Shown here: one piece after another, positions 24,301 through 35,300 of the stretch
How the letters are laid out: each line of letters starts with the position of its first letter
Position numbering within the stretch: the first letter of the stretch is position 1
Source: Pontederia crassipes
Taxonomy: Eukaryota > Streptophyta > Magnoliopsida > Commelinales > Pontederiaceae
Assembly: GCA_030549335.1 (NCBI GenBank)
Contig: JAUKPH010000017.1
Coordinates: forward strand, 9,447,501 to 9,511,500
Length of the DNA: 64,000 nucleotides
Reading direction: 5' to 3'
Notes under the pieces: generated by a model
What the model was told of the DNA's origin: nothing
The model's input: the letters and a program-made list of their open reading frames with translations, nothing else
The model's database searches: none
Made by a program: the position numbers and the translations under genes

Positions 24301-26005
24301 TCTTTCTCGAAAAAAAGTATCACTTATGATTTTTTGATAGAACATTAGGCAAGACGAGATAAGTGCATGCGCCTTTTATTCATTTTTTAAGTGGAAAGAT
24401 GACTACCAAACTTAGTAGTCATTCGCTTTGATTTAAACTGTAAATGCAAACGATTTAAAAGTGTGTGGAAAATCAAAGCAAAGCCAAAAGATGGGTGAAG
24501 GGTCCCTGTGAAAAGAAAACTATCCCTCTCCCCACTCTCTTATAAGAAAGACTATATGATGAGCAATGCTATCCATATAGCACAATTCGCCCCTGAAAAG
24601 AATGCAATTGCGCTCAAGCCATATTGCCCACATGACCGCCAATGCTGTCAGCCATGAAAGTCTCTGACAGTTTTATTCTTAATTTGCCATGTCTGGTTAT
24701 ACAATGTCATAGGCATACATCATCTGCGTAACTTCAGGTGTCACATAAATAACTGCACTGATTGTCCTAAATCTCACCTAAAACTAACAAACATAGTATA
24801 TGTACATCTAGATCACAAAGGCCCATGATGAGTTGATGCCATCCTGGAAACTTGCACCGAAGGTGTTAGGATGCGTCATCTGTAATATTTCAACTATTCT
24901 ATTGAAGGAATGAAAACATGTCATATTTCATCAAAAAATGGTGTCCAGATTTAATATTTGAAGGTCTTACCTGTATGTTGATGCAGTGATCATGGTGGGG
25001 CTGAGTCCTCTATTTCTGGCGATAAGGCTGCTGGCGAGATTTCATGGGGCCCAACTTTTGATCACGGTGATGATGCAGATTCCTTGTGGAGTTACAATCC
25101 AAAGGTTAGAATACTTGATATAAATGACTGATTTTTTCCCTCAGATTGAATGGAGCTGTTAAGTTTGAATTCTTCTGTCCTGAATTTACATTTTTGTTCA
25201 GGATGATGATAATCAAAACCGAAGACCGAACTTTTCCTTTGGATCCGAAGATTTTGGTTTATTTCCTATTAATACTGGCTCTCCAAGTGCAGCGAGCGTT
25301 GCGGGGAAGGAGAAGGGTCCCTTCTTTGATTCTGTTCCGAGTACACCTCAATTCAACTCAATGTTTCCTATTAATACAGGCTCTCCAGGTGCAGCTAGCA
25401 TTGTGGGGAAGGAAAAGAGCCCTTTCTTTGATTCTGTTCCAAGTACACCCCAGTACAACTCAATCTTCTCACCACGGTTTAGTGAAGGACCAGATAGCCA
25501 TTCTTTTGACACTTTTTCCCAAAGTGATCCTTTTGGCACGAATGACACTGGAGCTTATTCTCAGCGTGATACCTTTGGAAGGTTTGACTCATTTCGGAGC
25601 ACTACTGACTATGCCAAGGAGTCGAACCTTGCAAGTTTTGACTCAATACACAGCACCTCTGACTATGGTAGAGGTGAGAACACCTTTTCAAGGTTTGACT
25701 CAATGCATAGCACAAACGACTTCGGCAGAGGTGATAGCAGCTTTACAAGGTTTGATTCGATGCATAGCACAGCTGATTACGGTAGTGGTGACAGCAGCTT
25801 TACAAGGTTTGATTCAATGCGTAGCACAGCCGACTATGGTAAAGGTGACAGCAGCTTTACAAGGTTTGACTCGATGCGAAGCACAGCTGATTATAGTCAC
25901 GGCTTCTACCACGACGGCGAGGGCGATTTGTTTGGTTCTGATACATTCAAGTCCTCGGAAACCCACAGCCCAAAAAAGGGGACTCACAATTGGGATGCGT
26001 TCTAG
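10810..26005 (+). CDS. EH domain-containing endocytic protein (plant EH1/EH2, Pan1-like), 14 exons, 1112 aa
   Basis: Plant EH/Pan1 proteins are subunits of the TPLATE complex, an adaptor for clathrin-mediated endocytosis at the plasma membrane. Coding exons: 10810-10959, 13186-13846, 13972-14313, 14635-14853, 14991-15202, 16664-16738, 17517-17588, 19439-19537, 19651-19722, 19791-19905, 21951-22019, 23916-24246, 24987-25104, 25202-26005. All junctions are GT..AG, every phase agrees, and the sum is 3339 nt. EH domain 1 spans about residues 10-90, with EF loop DANRDGRISGDE (22-33) and the NPF-pocket Trp at W52. EH domain 2 spans about 345-430, with loops at 361-372 (DKDRDGKITGLE) and 395-406, and W391. 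A Pro/Gln/Ser-rich linker separates them. A long coiled coil follows (about 500-660), then a conserved DWDESWDKF stretch, an acidic/Ser-rich linker and a repetitive tail with one DPF motif. The protein ends NWDAF. The start is the first ATG after the leader, and the EH domain begins soon after it. Introns carry several retroposons. Whether this is the EH1 or EH2 orthologue is undecided. Confidence 0.93.
11296..11471. repeat. Two-copy tandem repeat, period 88 bp, in EH intron 1
   Basis: The phrase 'gatcagtggttg' occurs at 11300 and 11388, and the sequence after each copy matches closely ('ttgttagtg', 'aacttgttc', 'ccagattata', 'ttctaatgacttgt'). It is a local intronic duplication with no coding content. 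Confidence 0.8.
12197..12545 (+). mobile_element. 5'-truncated L1-type LINE tail in EH intron 1 (copy 1)
   Basis: A perfect 18-bp target-site duplication ATATTGTGCTAATAGGGT flanks the insert (12179-12196 and 12546-12563). The insert is sense to the gene and ends in a poly(A) tract. Its open frame at 12281-12502 encodes AWAIWFQRNRIIF, the zinc-finger-like C-terminal motif of plant L1 ORF2 proteins. Just before the tail is a hairpin: GGATGACAACCA (12497-12508) pairs with TGGTAGTCATCC (12515-12526), 11 of 12 positions. The 5' junction (12197-12235) repeats pieces of the upstream flank ('agtgtcacatgg', 'tttgctttgt'), which suggests template switching at the end of reverse transcription. Confidence 0.85.
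12771..13096 (+). mobile_element. 5'-truncated L1-type LINE tail in EH intron 1 (copy 2)
   Basis: A 13-bp direct repeat AATAAAGGTCCTT (12758-12770 and 13097-13109) flanks a fragment that encodes FLWSIWLQHNRCIFRRE near 12880-12930, the same ORF2 C-terminal motif as copy 1. The frame stops at 12994. A 9-bp perfect hairpin (GGATGAGAG at 13040, CTCTCATCC at 13056) precedes an A-rich tail. It is in the same orientation as copy 1, about 600 bp upstream. Confidence 0.8.
15506..16022 (-). mobile_element. Probable copia-type solo LTR in EH intron 5
   Basis: The segment has TGTTG..CAACA termini (15506-15510, 16018-16022) and is much richer in G+C than the surrounding intron. On the minus strand it reads TGTTGACACG at its start, has a TATA-like CTATATAAAT in the middle (plus strand about 15762-15771) and ends TTACAACA, the layout of a short copia LTR. 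No internal region is attached. The 5-bp flanks (atact, aggac) do not match, so the target-site duplication is lost or the boundaries are slightly off. The frames at 15462-15758 and 15618-15821 have no recognised product. Confidence 0.55.
18356..18501 (-). mobile_element. SINE (Au-like), 5'-truncated, in EH intron 7
   Basis: Read on the minus strand, this is a short retroposon ending in a (TTG)n tail. On the plus strand it starts with (CAA)n followed by 'agccttatcccactagg' and 'tggggtcggctacatg'. A perfect 15-bp target-site duplication TATTACTAGGACCAC flanks it (18341-18355, 18502-18516). It lacks the 5' ~45 bp ('ggaccggctataaaacatag') present in the other copies. The Au-SINE assignment rests on recalled consensus features (conserved 3' part, TTG tail) and needs a database check. 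Confidence 0.85.
22149..22328 (-). mobile_element. SINE (Au-like) forming the 3' end of the composite insert
   Basis: This is a full-length copy of the family also found at 52989, 54211 and 54788. On the plus strand it begins (CAA)n, includes 'gtggggtcggctacatgg' and 'acgctggctgtcggggcc', and ends 'gctataaaacataggcgg'. Its (CAA)n side touches the left 18-bp repeat. Its other side runs without a break into transporter-gene intron sequence. Confidence 0.85.
22624..23340 (-). pseudogene. Fragment of a nucleobase-ascorbate transporter (NAT) gene: three exons with introns
   Basis: In the minus-strand reading order the exons are 23205-23340 (136 nt), 23020-23070 (51 nt) and 22624-22911 (288 nt). 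Each is bounded by consensus AG acceptors and GT donors (gtgag, gtaag, gtaag), joins in frame and has no internal stop. The encoded pieces include INPVVLSPTIAAVGLSFF, YLRKIRLLGHRVF, YKGCDINIP and SSPWFRFPYPLQWG, which are typical of plant NAT family (NAT11/12-like) membrane permeases. The fragment covers only a central part of the protein; the N-terminal and C-terminal exons are missing, so no transporter can be made. Intact splice sites and frames suggest a fairly recent insertion. As it is antisense to the EH gene, it should be removed with intron 11. Confidence 0.85.
25262..25465 (+). repeat. Coding tandem duplication, 2 x 102 bp (34 aa), in the EH protein tail
   Basis: Two adjacent in-frame copies (25262-25363, 25364-25465) each encode FPINTGSP(S/G)AAS followed by GKEK and FFDSVPSTPQ. 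The copies differ at only a few residues. The period is exactly 34 codons, so the frame is kept. Confidence 0.9.
25583..25924 (+). repeat. Coding minisatellite, 6 x 57 bp (19 aa), in the EH protein tail
   Basis: Six consecutive 19-residue units begin FDS(F/I/M)(R/H)ST, continue (T/S/N/A)D(Y/F) and, in the middle copies, end GDSSFTR. Middle units are nearly identical and edge units more diverged, the usual pattern of unequal exchange. The units are rich in Asp, Ser, Thr and Phe and make a disordered, potentially phosphorylated tail. Confidence 0.9.
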
Positions 26006-27976
26006 GAAATATCATGAGTGTGTCTCTCATTGCTTCTCAAGGCAGTTTTTTTTTCCGATTTTTTTTTAATGAACAAAGAGGTTTGTTTGTTTGTTTGAAA
26101 TTTGTTTCCACGCCTTTTCTACTTCGCTGTTTTTTTTTTCTTTCTCCTTTGTAAAACTTTTGAGAGATGTGAAAAATGAACAGTCACCTTTAGGTCTTCT
26201 TTTTCGCCCAAGAGAAATGGCTATTTGAATATTACCTTGTCAACTTCATCCATGTCGGAAATATTCAAGGCAGCGCAGTCGCGACTGCTCGTTCCTTCTT
26301 GGTCTTCACGGGGGGAAGATTTGCTTATTCTTGGGAGATCTGTGGAGATGCTTTGGTCGTGGTCGATGCAACGTCATTTGTGTCATGTTCTATGAGATTA
26401 CGATCTGCCTGTTGTCACAATTTGGAGATGGGACGAATGCTTCATCCAAGTGTAAGTTCTGTAGAATCTTGTCCTTCGGTGACCAGCACATTAGAGAGAG
26501 TGTGTACTTTCTGACAAACAAAGTTTGGGGCATGGATCATTAGTCATATAACAAAAGTGTGACTTAAAATATTACCCTCCCTGTGAATGTGGAAAGGTTG
26601 GTTTTATTCTCACTTAAAAAACACCAATGCCGTTCCTTTTTATTAATAATAGGACATTTTTATCTCTATCCAAAAAAATAGAATGGCGATAATATCTTTT
26701 GGAGGATAGTATTTTTTTGAAGCGGTAATAGAATCACCCACTTATGTGGAAAATGCTGAAGTCCTCGAGCCTCTTTGTTTTGTTGATAGGTACAGTAGGG
26801 ACCAAATAGGCGGCGGTTAACAAAGAGATTTTGGGCAGAGATTCTTGAGCAGCTATCGTGGAGAAATGAATGCATGTGTTGCGGATGGGGGAAAGAAGTT
26901 TCACCCAAAGAAATGAGTGCAAAATGGAGTTGTGGCGATGGTGTGGGAGTTTTATTTGTCAATTAGTCTATTATGTGTTGTGAGTCCTTTTGCCACATCC
27001 AGGCAACGCTCCAAATCAAATAGGACGTCGAGGTGCCCCACGCTTGCCGTGACTGTGCCGGGTACGTAGATTGTGTCGTCAGCGGTGTTTAATTTGGCCG
27101 AGTTAGTGCGTCACCTTCAGGTGAAAGGTCTGGCATTTGTACATAAATTATACATTCAAGCGTTGGAACGCGATGAAGAGAGGTACATGTAGAATGCAAG
27201 TAAGGTTAGAAGAAGGATTTCTTATGAAGAATCAGCCATGGCATCCTCATGTCTAAAAATGAATGATTTAGGAGACAATCCTCGGATATTTCCTGACAAA
27301 TTTGAGCAATTTTACTATTAATTAAGGATGCGTTATTACTTAGCATAGATTGTCTTTTAAAAAAATTTTCATTTATTAAATTATTAGCAATGTACATTAT
27401 CTTATTTAGTAGAACACCTCGTTCTATATCTCGGGATAGAACACTTATTTTTTATTATTTATTTAATTTAATTGTTATAATTCATGATTAAATTTATTAT
27501 ATACTTCTTAAATAAAATAATATATATTTATTGTGATAATTTGATAATAAAAAATACCATCTAATACTAAATAAGTTATTGAATTAGTCATGTTTATTAA
27601 CATATCTCGATAACAACCATTGGATAGTCCGATGATCTTGATTTTAATCATATTTACTATTTAACACATACTTTAAATTAATATATAATTATTTATTACT
27701 TTAACGAGTAAAAATAGTGTCCTACACTCTACCTATACATTTTCCTCATGAGAATATAGTAAGCCTAGAGTTAGTCTTCAATCATAGGAGTACATAGTAA
27801 TAAGTCCTGTAGGTATAAAGTAGGGTTAAAAACAATGCATCTGGTCACAAGGGAGCAAAATGACCAGTCACGACATGCCCAATGCAAGATTGTGACTTTG
27901 CCTACAGCAATGTAGATCTCTCAGTGCAAAATCTCCACTCTAAAAAAAATTAGAATAAGTGATTGCAATTCTTTAA
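26006..27976. other. 3' flank of the EH gene and intergenic DNA
   Basis: 26006-26250 probably holds the 3' UTR (T-rich; no canonical AATAAA close to the stop). Minus-strand frames at 26666-26962 and plus-strand frames at 26299-26543 show no known motif. From 27360 the sequence is very AT-rich. I see no gene. Confidence 0.4.
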
Positions 27977-28499
27977 GGGACCGTTTAGTACGAGGTAATC
28001 GAGATAGATTACCGGTTATTTTATTTAAAATTTTCATTATCTCGTTTGATTGTGACTATTATAAATTGTTCTGATAATTTTAACTATCAGAGCACTTGTA
28101 ATCTAGATAGCAAATATGGGAGGTGACTTTCTAGATTACTAGCTGTTTGACATATATTTTTATAAAAATATCTTTTCAATTAAATTTTTTAATTTTAATA
28201 TTTTATTAATAAATAAATAAATATCATTCAAATTCAGCTTCTTTATTATTTGAAGTCTTTTACAAATAACTCCCTCATTTTATTTTAGTTATATTTAATT
28301 TTTTTATTTTTTCTTTGTTTATATATAATACCATGTGATGAAAATAAAAAAATAATTTTTAGTGGTATTATGGTAATTTATTCTCTAACTACTTTAACCA
28401 TTATTTATATTACTAATACTTGACAAACACTATAATGTAATATTATCGGTAATTTAAATAGTGATAATATTAGTGGTTAATAATGCACTAAATGAACCC
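27977..28499. mobile_element. Tourist-like MITE
   Basis: The left end GGGACCGTTTAGTACG and the reverse complement of the right end, GGGTTCATTTAGTGCA, match at 12 of 16 positions. A TAA trinucleotide lies on both sides (27974-27976, 28500-28502), the target preference of PIF/Harbinger elements. The 523-bp interior is AT-rich and noncoding. An hAT assignment is less likely because no 8-bp duplication is seen. Confidence 0.55.
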
Positions 28500-28502
28500 T
28501 AA

Positions 28503-29291
28503 GAATATCATCTTGTGTCTAAAATTCTCACTCATATTCGGCTCCAAAAGGTACACCCGAGTTATCGTAATTTTGCAACCACTCATCAAATTGGGCGGCA
28601 ATCATAAGTAACTTACTTCATATAACTATCCACTATGAACTCATAGCCCTCTCATATTAGATCTAGAGGTCATTGTCCCCTTTGATCGGGTATATATATA
28701 AGATCAATCTCTTGATCTAACAAATGTAATTAACTTTATGCACCAAAGTGGCTAGGTAATACAAAAATTCACATATGGGGTTTAAGAGACATGAAAATAA
28801 CTCCCGAGTGTAGGGTGCTTACAATTTCTCCTTCATCTACCTCTCGATTTTGGAGTAACTAGGTAATCCATTCTAAACAATATCTTGCATATAAAACTTC
28901 TTGAGTATCTCACTACAAGAACTCATAACTATGGAACATAACAATGTCTCTCTTGAGACAGTATTCATCCATAGGAAAACCATCATGGAGAACAACATAA
29001 ATAAAAAAACATACAACCCACCAATGTGGATTTAATTTTTTTAAAATGATACAAACTCAAGCAATACTACACAAGTTTATATTGAATTAAATGAAACTAT
29101 AAATGAAATGTGCATTGTCGTTGAGCATAAAATTAGAAAGCTAGAACTAATTACATAACACCCTAAGTCTAGACTAATCTTGGAGTTGGGATTTAGCCGC
29201 TAATGTTCATCAAATACATCAAACACATTATAAGTTCCATTATCCTAAAGATACATAGCAAAAAAATGTAGATTAAACCAAGATGAGTATG

Positions 29292-29342
<51 letters not shown>

Positions 29343-29570
29343 CAGAAAAGCTATACAACTCCCAAAGTGGATGCCTTTCTTCTTGGACCTTCTCCTCTCC
29401 AAGTGTATAGCCATTGAGTGTCCAATCCCCCTTTACTCCTTCCAACATGTGTCCTTGAAGTCGTAAAGAAGCTTCCTTGGAGTACATTCTAGTTACACTT
29501 GGTAGGATGTGCTAGAATTCTACCAACTTTTTGGATCTTGCCATTTTTTACGGTGAGTTGCAAGTATATG
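28503..29570 (+). repeat. Dispersed repeat B, left part (related to 39290-41600)
   Basis: Blocks such as 'caa(c/t)ctctcatcaaatt', 'cattgtcc', 'gtggatgc' with 'ccttctt' and 'gagtgtc(c/t)aatcccc' occur in the same order here and at about 39300-40900, with clear divergence. The repeat is split by the 29571-32317 LTR and resumes to about 32600. It contains no recognisable protein. A (AT)n microsatellite lies inside at 29296-29340, and minus-strand frames at 29193-29487 run through that microsatellite and are not genes. Confidence 0.6.
29296..29340. repeat. (TA)n microsatellite, about 45 bp
   Basis: An uninterrupted alternating T-A run follows 'gtatg'. It is likely to be length-variable. Confidence 0.95.
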
Positions 29571-32317
29571 TGTCACGGACGTGCTCCACAAATATCATTT
29601 TAACATAATCTTACTTTTAATAAGTATTTTAAGTAAGTTTAGATGCTTATATAGTCATGGTTGCGTGTAGCAACTAACATTTGGATTAAAGCATAATCAA
29701 AATTAAATTATCGATAAGCGTTATAAAGAAATTATATAAGATTATTAAAAATTAATTCTAATATTTTTAAATATTATAATAGACATGTTTAATTATGATT
29801 AACTAATGTTAGTTAGAAGTTTAACACTAACTTTTAATCAAATAATATGATTGGACCTCCATTTCAACTAATAGGATTTTAAGCAGTTGAAGCAGGCAGC
29901 TCACCAGCTGCTTAGAAAATGATTTTTCCAAACCATAATATGACGTGTAAAAATTCTGAAAAAAATATATAAATCATTTATTCGTATTATCTATAAGCCA
30001 AAAAATTTCCAAGATCAGATCCATTACCGAACAGCCTGAGGAAATTTGATAAGTTTGCTGGGTTAGGGTGAATCTGCGGATCTGAAATCGACCTTCAATT
30101 TCATATGATCATATCTTAGTAAGTAGTTCTTCATAAATCCTGAAAATTTTCATGGTTCATCCTCTCGATGTTCGCTTTCCATGACCACAAGAATCATGTA
30201 AAAAGGACTTCCGTAAAAAAGTTATGAACCGAGCACCGTAGGTCGCTCACTCTGTCCTGAGTCAGAGATACTTCGGTGAGAAGTGGAATCATCCAATTTG
30301 GATACGTAGATGTGGAGAAATGCATTTTTCATTTCATAGTAAGTTTTCTGTCAAGTTCTAGGACATTAACAGAACACGATCCGAATGGACTATTTTCGTT
30401 ATAGAGTTATACAAGGAGTTAAATTCTCTAATTTTTATGACTACAAAATAAGGAAGTCTAGTTTTTGAAAAAATTATTATCTAATTAAATAAGTAAGTGT
30501 GAAGAAATATATAAATTAATCTTTTAGTGACACACAGTCTGTCAGAACATAAATTCTAGGTCAGATTGCCTTGGATTTTATGACTTGATCATTTGGAATT
30601 AGTAAATGAAGTTTGGGAGTTGGAAACTTTAGTAATTCTAGTTTCTAATTTATTCAGAATCATAAGATTTACTCATGTGATTAAGAAATTATGAATTATG
30701 TATTGAGAGTCACTCAGTCTGAAATCCTGAGACAACACCTAGTTAAATTTTGAAAAATTTAATAGTTGGGAGTGTGAAGTAGCATATGAACATAAACACC
30801 TGAAATTACACATTAGTATTAGAAAGGATTATATGCATTTTAAGGTGAATAAGTGTTCATGCATGAGCATGCATTGCATATTATTATTATTAGTAATTGG
30901 AAAGTGAAATAGCATCATTGCTTGTAGGAAACCAACAAGCTACAAGTGAAATGAAGAAAATCTAGTAAACCTCTTCGAAAGGATAAAGTACAAGGTGAAT
31001 GGGTAAATTTACAACATAGCAAAATATTATATGTTAGTTCTCTTATTTATGGTATTACCTCAAGTAAAGATTATTATTATTATTATTATTGAAATATATC
31101 TTGAGTTATGAAAGATATTTATGATATAATTCAAGGATTTCATATGAGATGGAGTAATATCTTATACCAAAATGTTTTCAGGGAACAATGTTTGTGAAGT
31201 AAAAATAAGTTTTATTTGATAATGATATGAGATTATGACATTTGTATTTTGATATTGTTAAACTCCATGTGTTCATTAGCTATGCTGTTTGAAAAAGATC
31301 TTTGGGAAGTATTCGATATACACGAAGCCTTTGGGGCGTATATCGGGTGTCTTTGCCCTTTGGGGATTGCTCTACGTGCATGTATTGATCTATGATTGCT
31401 CTGCGTATCTGAGAATCATGATTGGGGTGACACACAATCATGATTGGGATACGTATTGACCCATGATTTGCTCTACGTATCTGAGACTTTTGATTGTGAA
31501 GCTCTGCTTAACTGTATGATACACAATCATAGAGAGATGCGTATTGACTCATGATTTGCTCTGCGTATCTGATACTCTTGATTATGAAGCTCTACTTAAC
31601 TGTATGACACATGAATACGTATTGACCCATGATGAGTGTGTGCAATGACACATGTGTGGAGTTTAACTATGAATATGATGATATTTTGAATAATTTGTAT
31701 TTATGTAAAAGTTCATAATTTGTAATTTGAAAAGTTATGTGATAGTAGTTATGCTTTAAACATTTTCTCATATGAAAGAAATATGATTATTTAAATGTTA
31801 TATGTACTCGTATTGTTCCCTTATGTTATAAATTTATTCCACTCACTGAGCAAACGATTGTTGCTCACATTACCCTTATTTTCAGATAATTATAAGTTCT
31901 CAAGTTGAGTCGACTCGAAGCTTGCCTTTGATGTATATAGAAGAGGTCGAGCCATTGGAGCACTTTTATTTTCTCTCAACTTTCATTTTTAAAAAGCATG
32001 CATGTAATAGATAACATCGAGGGTTGTACTAGAGTTTATTAGAATCATTTTATAAGGTTGTGTGAGACTTGATCCTGTGAGGTTATATGTGAAATGATTT
32101 GTGAAAAAAAATATATAATGACCATATGCGAATGTCATATCTTATAGTTTTTTTTATTAAACTTTGATGAATATATATCCATCTTTTGTATGTGTTGGCT
32201 AATAACACAAGAAAGTAAGGGATGGAAGTTTTGCCGATTTTATTTTTGGAATTGCTAAACATAATTAAGGAAGGTAATAGTTAGAACTAGCACTTAGTCA
32301 CGGAGTGGGGTGTGACA
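29571..32317 (+). mobile_element. Large solo LTR (about 2.75 kb, Ty3/gypsy-like) inserted in repeat B
   Basis: It starts TGTCACGGACGTG and ends GGGGTGTGACA, with TGTCAC..GTGACA inverted termini. The 5-bp flanks match at 4 of 5 positions (atatg at 29566-29570, atatt at 32318-32322). 'ccactcactgagc' followed by 'tgctcacattaccctt' near 31840-31880 is typical, in my recollection, of Tekay/Del-type LTRs on the plus strand. 31370-31640 contains about three imperfect units around 'cgtattgac(c/t)catgat' and 'ctc(t/g)(a/g)cgtatctga' with a period near 99 bp. No internal coding domain or second LTR is present. Sequence of repeat B lies on both sides. Confidence 0.65.
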
Positions 32318-35300
32318 ATATTGCAATCCAAAAATAAGAGTATCATAATTACTTGTTCAACTCCTTTTTCAATTGCCCAAAATAAGCATAGAACCATGAT
32401 CAATTCACCCTAGCACTAAAGAATATGAAATGCCATAGTGATGAAAATAGGAAAAGATGCATATATGATAAGAAATAGATCTCAACAATATAGAAAATAT
32501 TGATTTAGACGCATAATTCATTAATGAAACTATGCACAAATAGCACACACATCAAGTTCTCCTAAACTTAAAACCTTGCATGTTCTCAGGTACATGTTAG
32601 AAAATTATGAATAAGGGGAATGATTTTATCCCTTTAAAGCATGAGAAACGAGCAATTATAGAGAAATATATTTAGGACACATCGAAGTTGGCATTAAGTC
32701 CATTTTAATTCCTGAGTCTTATTCCAAAGGCAATTAAAGCTATTTCATAGTGTGAATTTGAGTCATAATCTTAGATATTTACATGTCACAATCCTCTCTT
32801 GGACTAAAAAAGTTCATCCCCTTTAATCATTTGATAGCTAAGCTACTTGAGAGTCCATTTAACTTTATTACACTATTCATTTTTTCTTTCACACTTTTTA
32901 CTTTGCTTTTGTTTCTTTTTCATGCTTTTTTGCTTCACATTCCTTGTTTTACCTTGAATGCAATAGAAATAAAAAGAAGATTGCCCACAACATTTTCTCA
33001 CTTTTTGTTTGAGAGTATTGAGCTTGGATTCTCATGATGCTGGTGAACAATATATTCTGGGTTGCTTCAAGTGAAGGGTCAAGGGAGTAGTAAACTATGG
33101 GAGGACAAGAAGGTCAACATATCATCCATGCCCATTTTTTCTTGAATACTTGGACACGATGCTTGAAGACTTCTTATTGAAAAAAGGAAGAACCCACTCA
33201 GCGTCAGAATAACTTAACTACTCAAGTAATTGAAAATTACATCAAATTTAGGGATAAATGAGATGTTGTGACAAGAAACAAATAAGATGCATAATACTAT
33301 CCCCCATTGTTGAGATTAAATCCTTCATCACATTTAGTGGCTTTGTTTTTAGCATCTCCATCCTTGCCAACTTCAATTTTCTTTTCAATTCTCTTCAAAA
33401 TTTTGAGTATCTCATTGTTCTATAGAATAAAATCAATGTGTGTTAGATTGACATTTATACTAAAAAGTATAGAGGATAATTTAGAAGAGGATGCTGCTAC
33501 AAATGTAGAGGCCTTGTGAGTGTTGTTTGCCTTTTGTTTCTTGTTGGCCCTAGGTAAATGACTTTGAGTTATTTCGATTAATTTTGTCATAGCATGCATC
33601 ATTTTATGAGATTGTTTGATTTAATTTATGAAAACAAAAATCTATACAAGTTATGTTATCCAGAAAGCAAGAAAAAGAGTTTGTGAAACCACTGAAGAAT
33701 TTACACTTAAATTAGAGCTAAAACGAAGCCAAACCATGAAAATTAGTGAAGTTGTCATGGGGAGAGAGGGAGGGGGAAGGACGTGATAGCTTTCACGAGC
33801 CATGACACATGTCGTGAAGTCACTGTAATGGTATGCAAAAATGCCTAATTTCAATTTTAAAAGTTGTCGAGGCACCAACCATGATGAGCATGTCATGGAT
33901 TTGTCGCAAACTATGAAAGACACTTTTCAACTTTAAATCGGACACTATAAGGGTTGTGAAACATTTGTCACTATAAGGACTATGAAATCACATTTTTAGT
34001 GGACTCTGACTTCGTGGCATAGTCTGAATTCAAGTTTGGACTAATATTTTGAAGAATTTCAAGTATGAAAGGACTCCAACACTTACCATTTGTTTCTAGG
34101 ATCAATTTGACATGAATTATGGCTCAAATATCAAAGTTTGACTAGGCAAAAATCTCAAAATTGATTGTATTTTGAATTTACCTTATTTTGCATGGATTTT
34201 TTTTTGTTTTTTTTTGTCTCTCATCACTGAAACCCATAATCTCCTATAAATAAAGTCTTTCTACAATTTGGAGAGAGGATGTTAGGGTTTGCAATCGGAG
34301 TAAGCCAAGAACATGAGGAGATTTAGAGGGTTCACTGAGATAATTGTTTGCATGTTTGACTCTTGATGAGGATTCAACAGTAGTTTGTCAACATTTCTAA
34401 AGAATAATTTTCGTTCTATTTTATGTTAGGTTGATCTTAGACATCATTTGTTTATCTTTTTACCTTTTGTACTTTGGATCTTTTAGTTATCTTTTTGGTT
34501 AGAACATTCGTAAGAGTTTTTATGATAAGGAAAACTATTAGACTTCTTATCATAATCATTTGAAGTTCAATTTCTTCTGATTATGCATGCTATTATTAAT
34601 GTTTTTTAGAGATTAATTGCACTTGGTTAATTATGATTGCATATTTTTGTGCAACCGATTTAATACTTTTATGTCAAAGTATCACAAAATGCAACTCATA
34701 GTGTCCTTAATGGAATACTTGTTATGCAGTCTATTAATCACTATTACAGTATGAGTATTAATAGTTTAGAGGCTACATCTCAATGCATCTTAATTTCAGG
34801 TCTAATTAAATTATGACCCTAGACATGTTAGTTTTCATTATATTTGAATTTAAGATAACTTGATTTGTTTTGATAGGAAATTAATAATTTGAGTAAGCTT
34901 TAATCCGTCATAAAAAACAACTTAATAATTTTAGGTTCATCAGTTTTTCTATTTTTTAATTTATCATACTAAGGATCTACGCATCGTTAGTTTAACTTAT
35001 TTTTAATTCTTTACTTTTTTTTTGTAAATTTATCTTTCTAAACATTGTTTACGCAGTTTAGTTTGTCTCCTATTAGCTGCTGAAATTAGATAGATAAGTA
35101 AATTAGTTCTCCACGAGATCGACAACTCATATACTTTTATATTTTATTACTTGAACAACTAGTGCACTTACGAGTATAATCATATTGTTATCAATTCTCA
35201 CATGCTCGAGTGTGAAAATGATCAACTTTCTCCAATTTCAAATATTCGTCTTCTCAAGTCAAGGTAATTGAAGGGTTGTGCTTGTTGCAAAATACTGATC

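Noticed and set aside
25146..26069. 307-codon frame overlapping the last EH exon
   Set aside because: It is the shifted shadow of the repeat-bearing exon. The repeat keeps it open because 57 and 102 are multiples of three.
29193..29487. Minus-strand frames with long Ile-Tyr runs
   Set aside because: The runs come from translating the (TA)n microsatellite. No other protein feature supports a gene.
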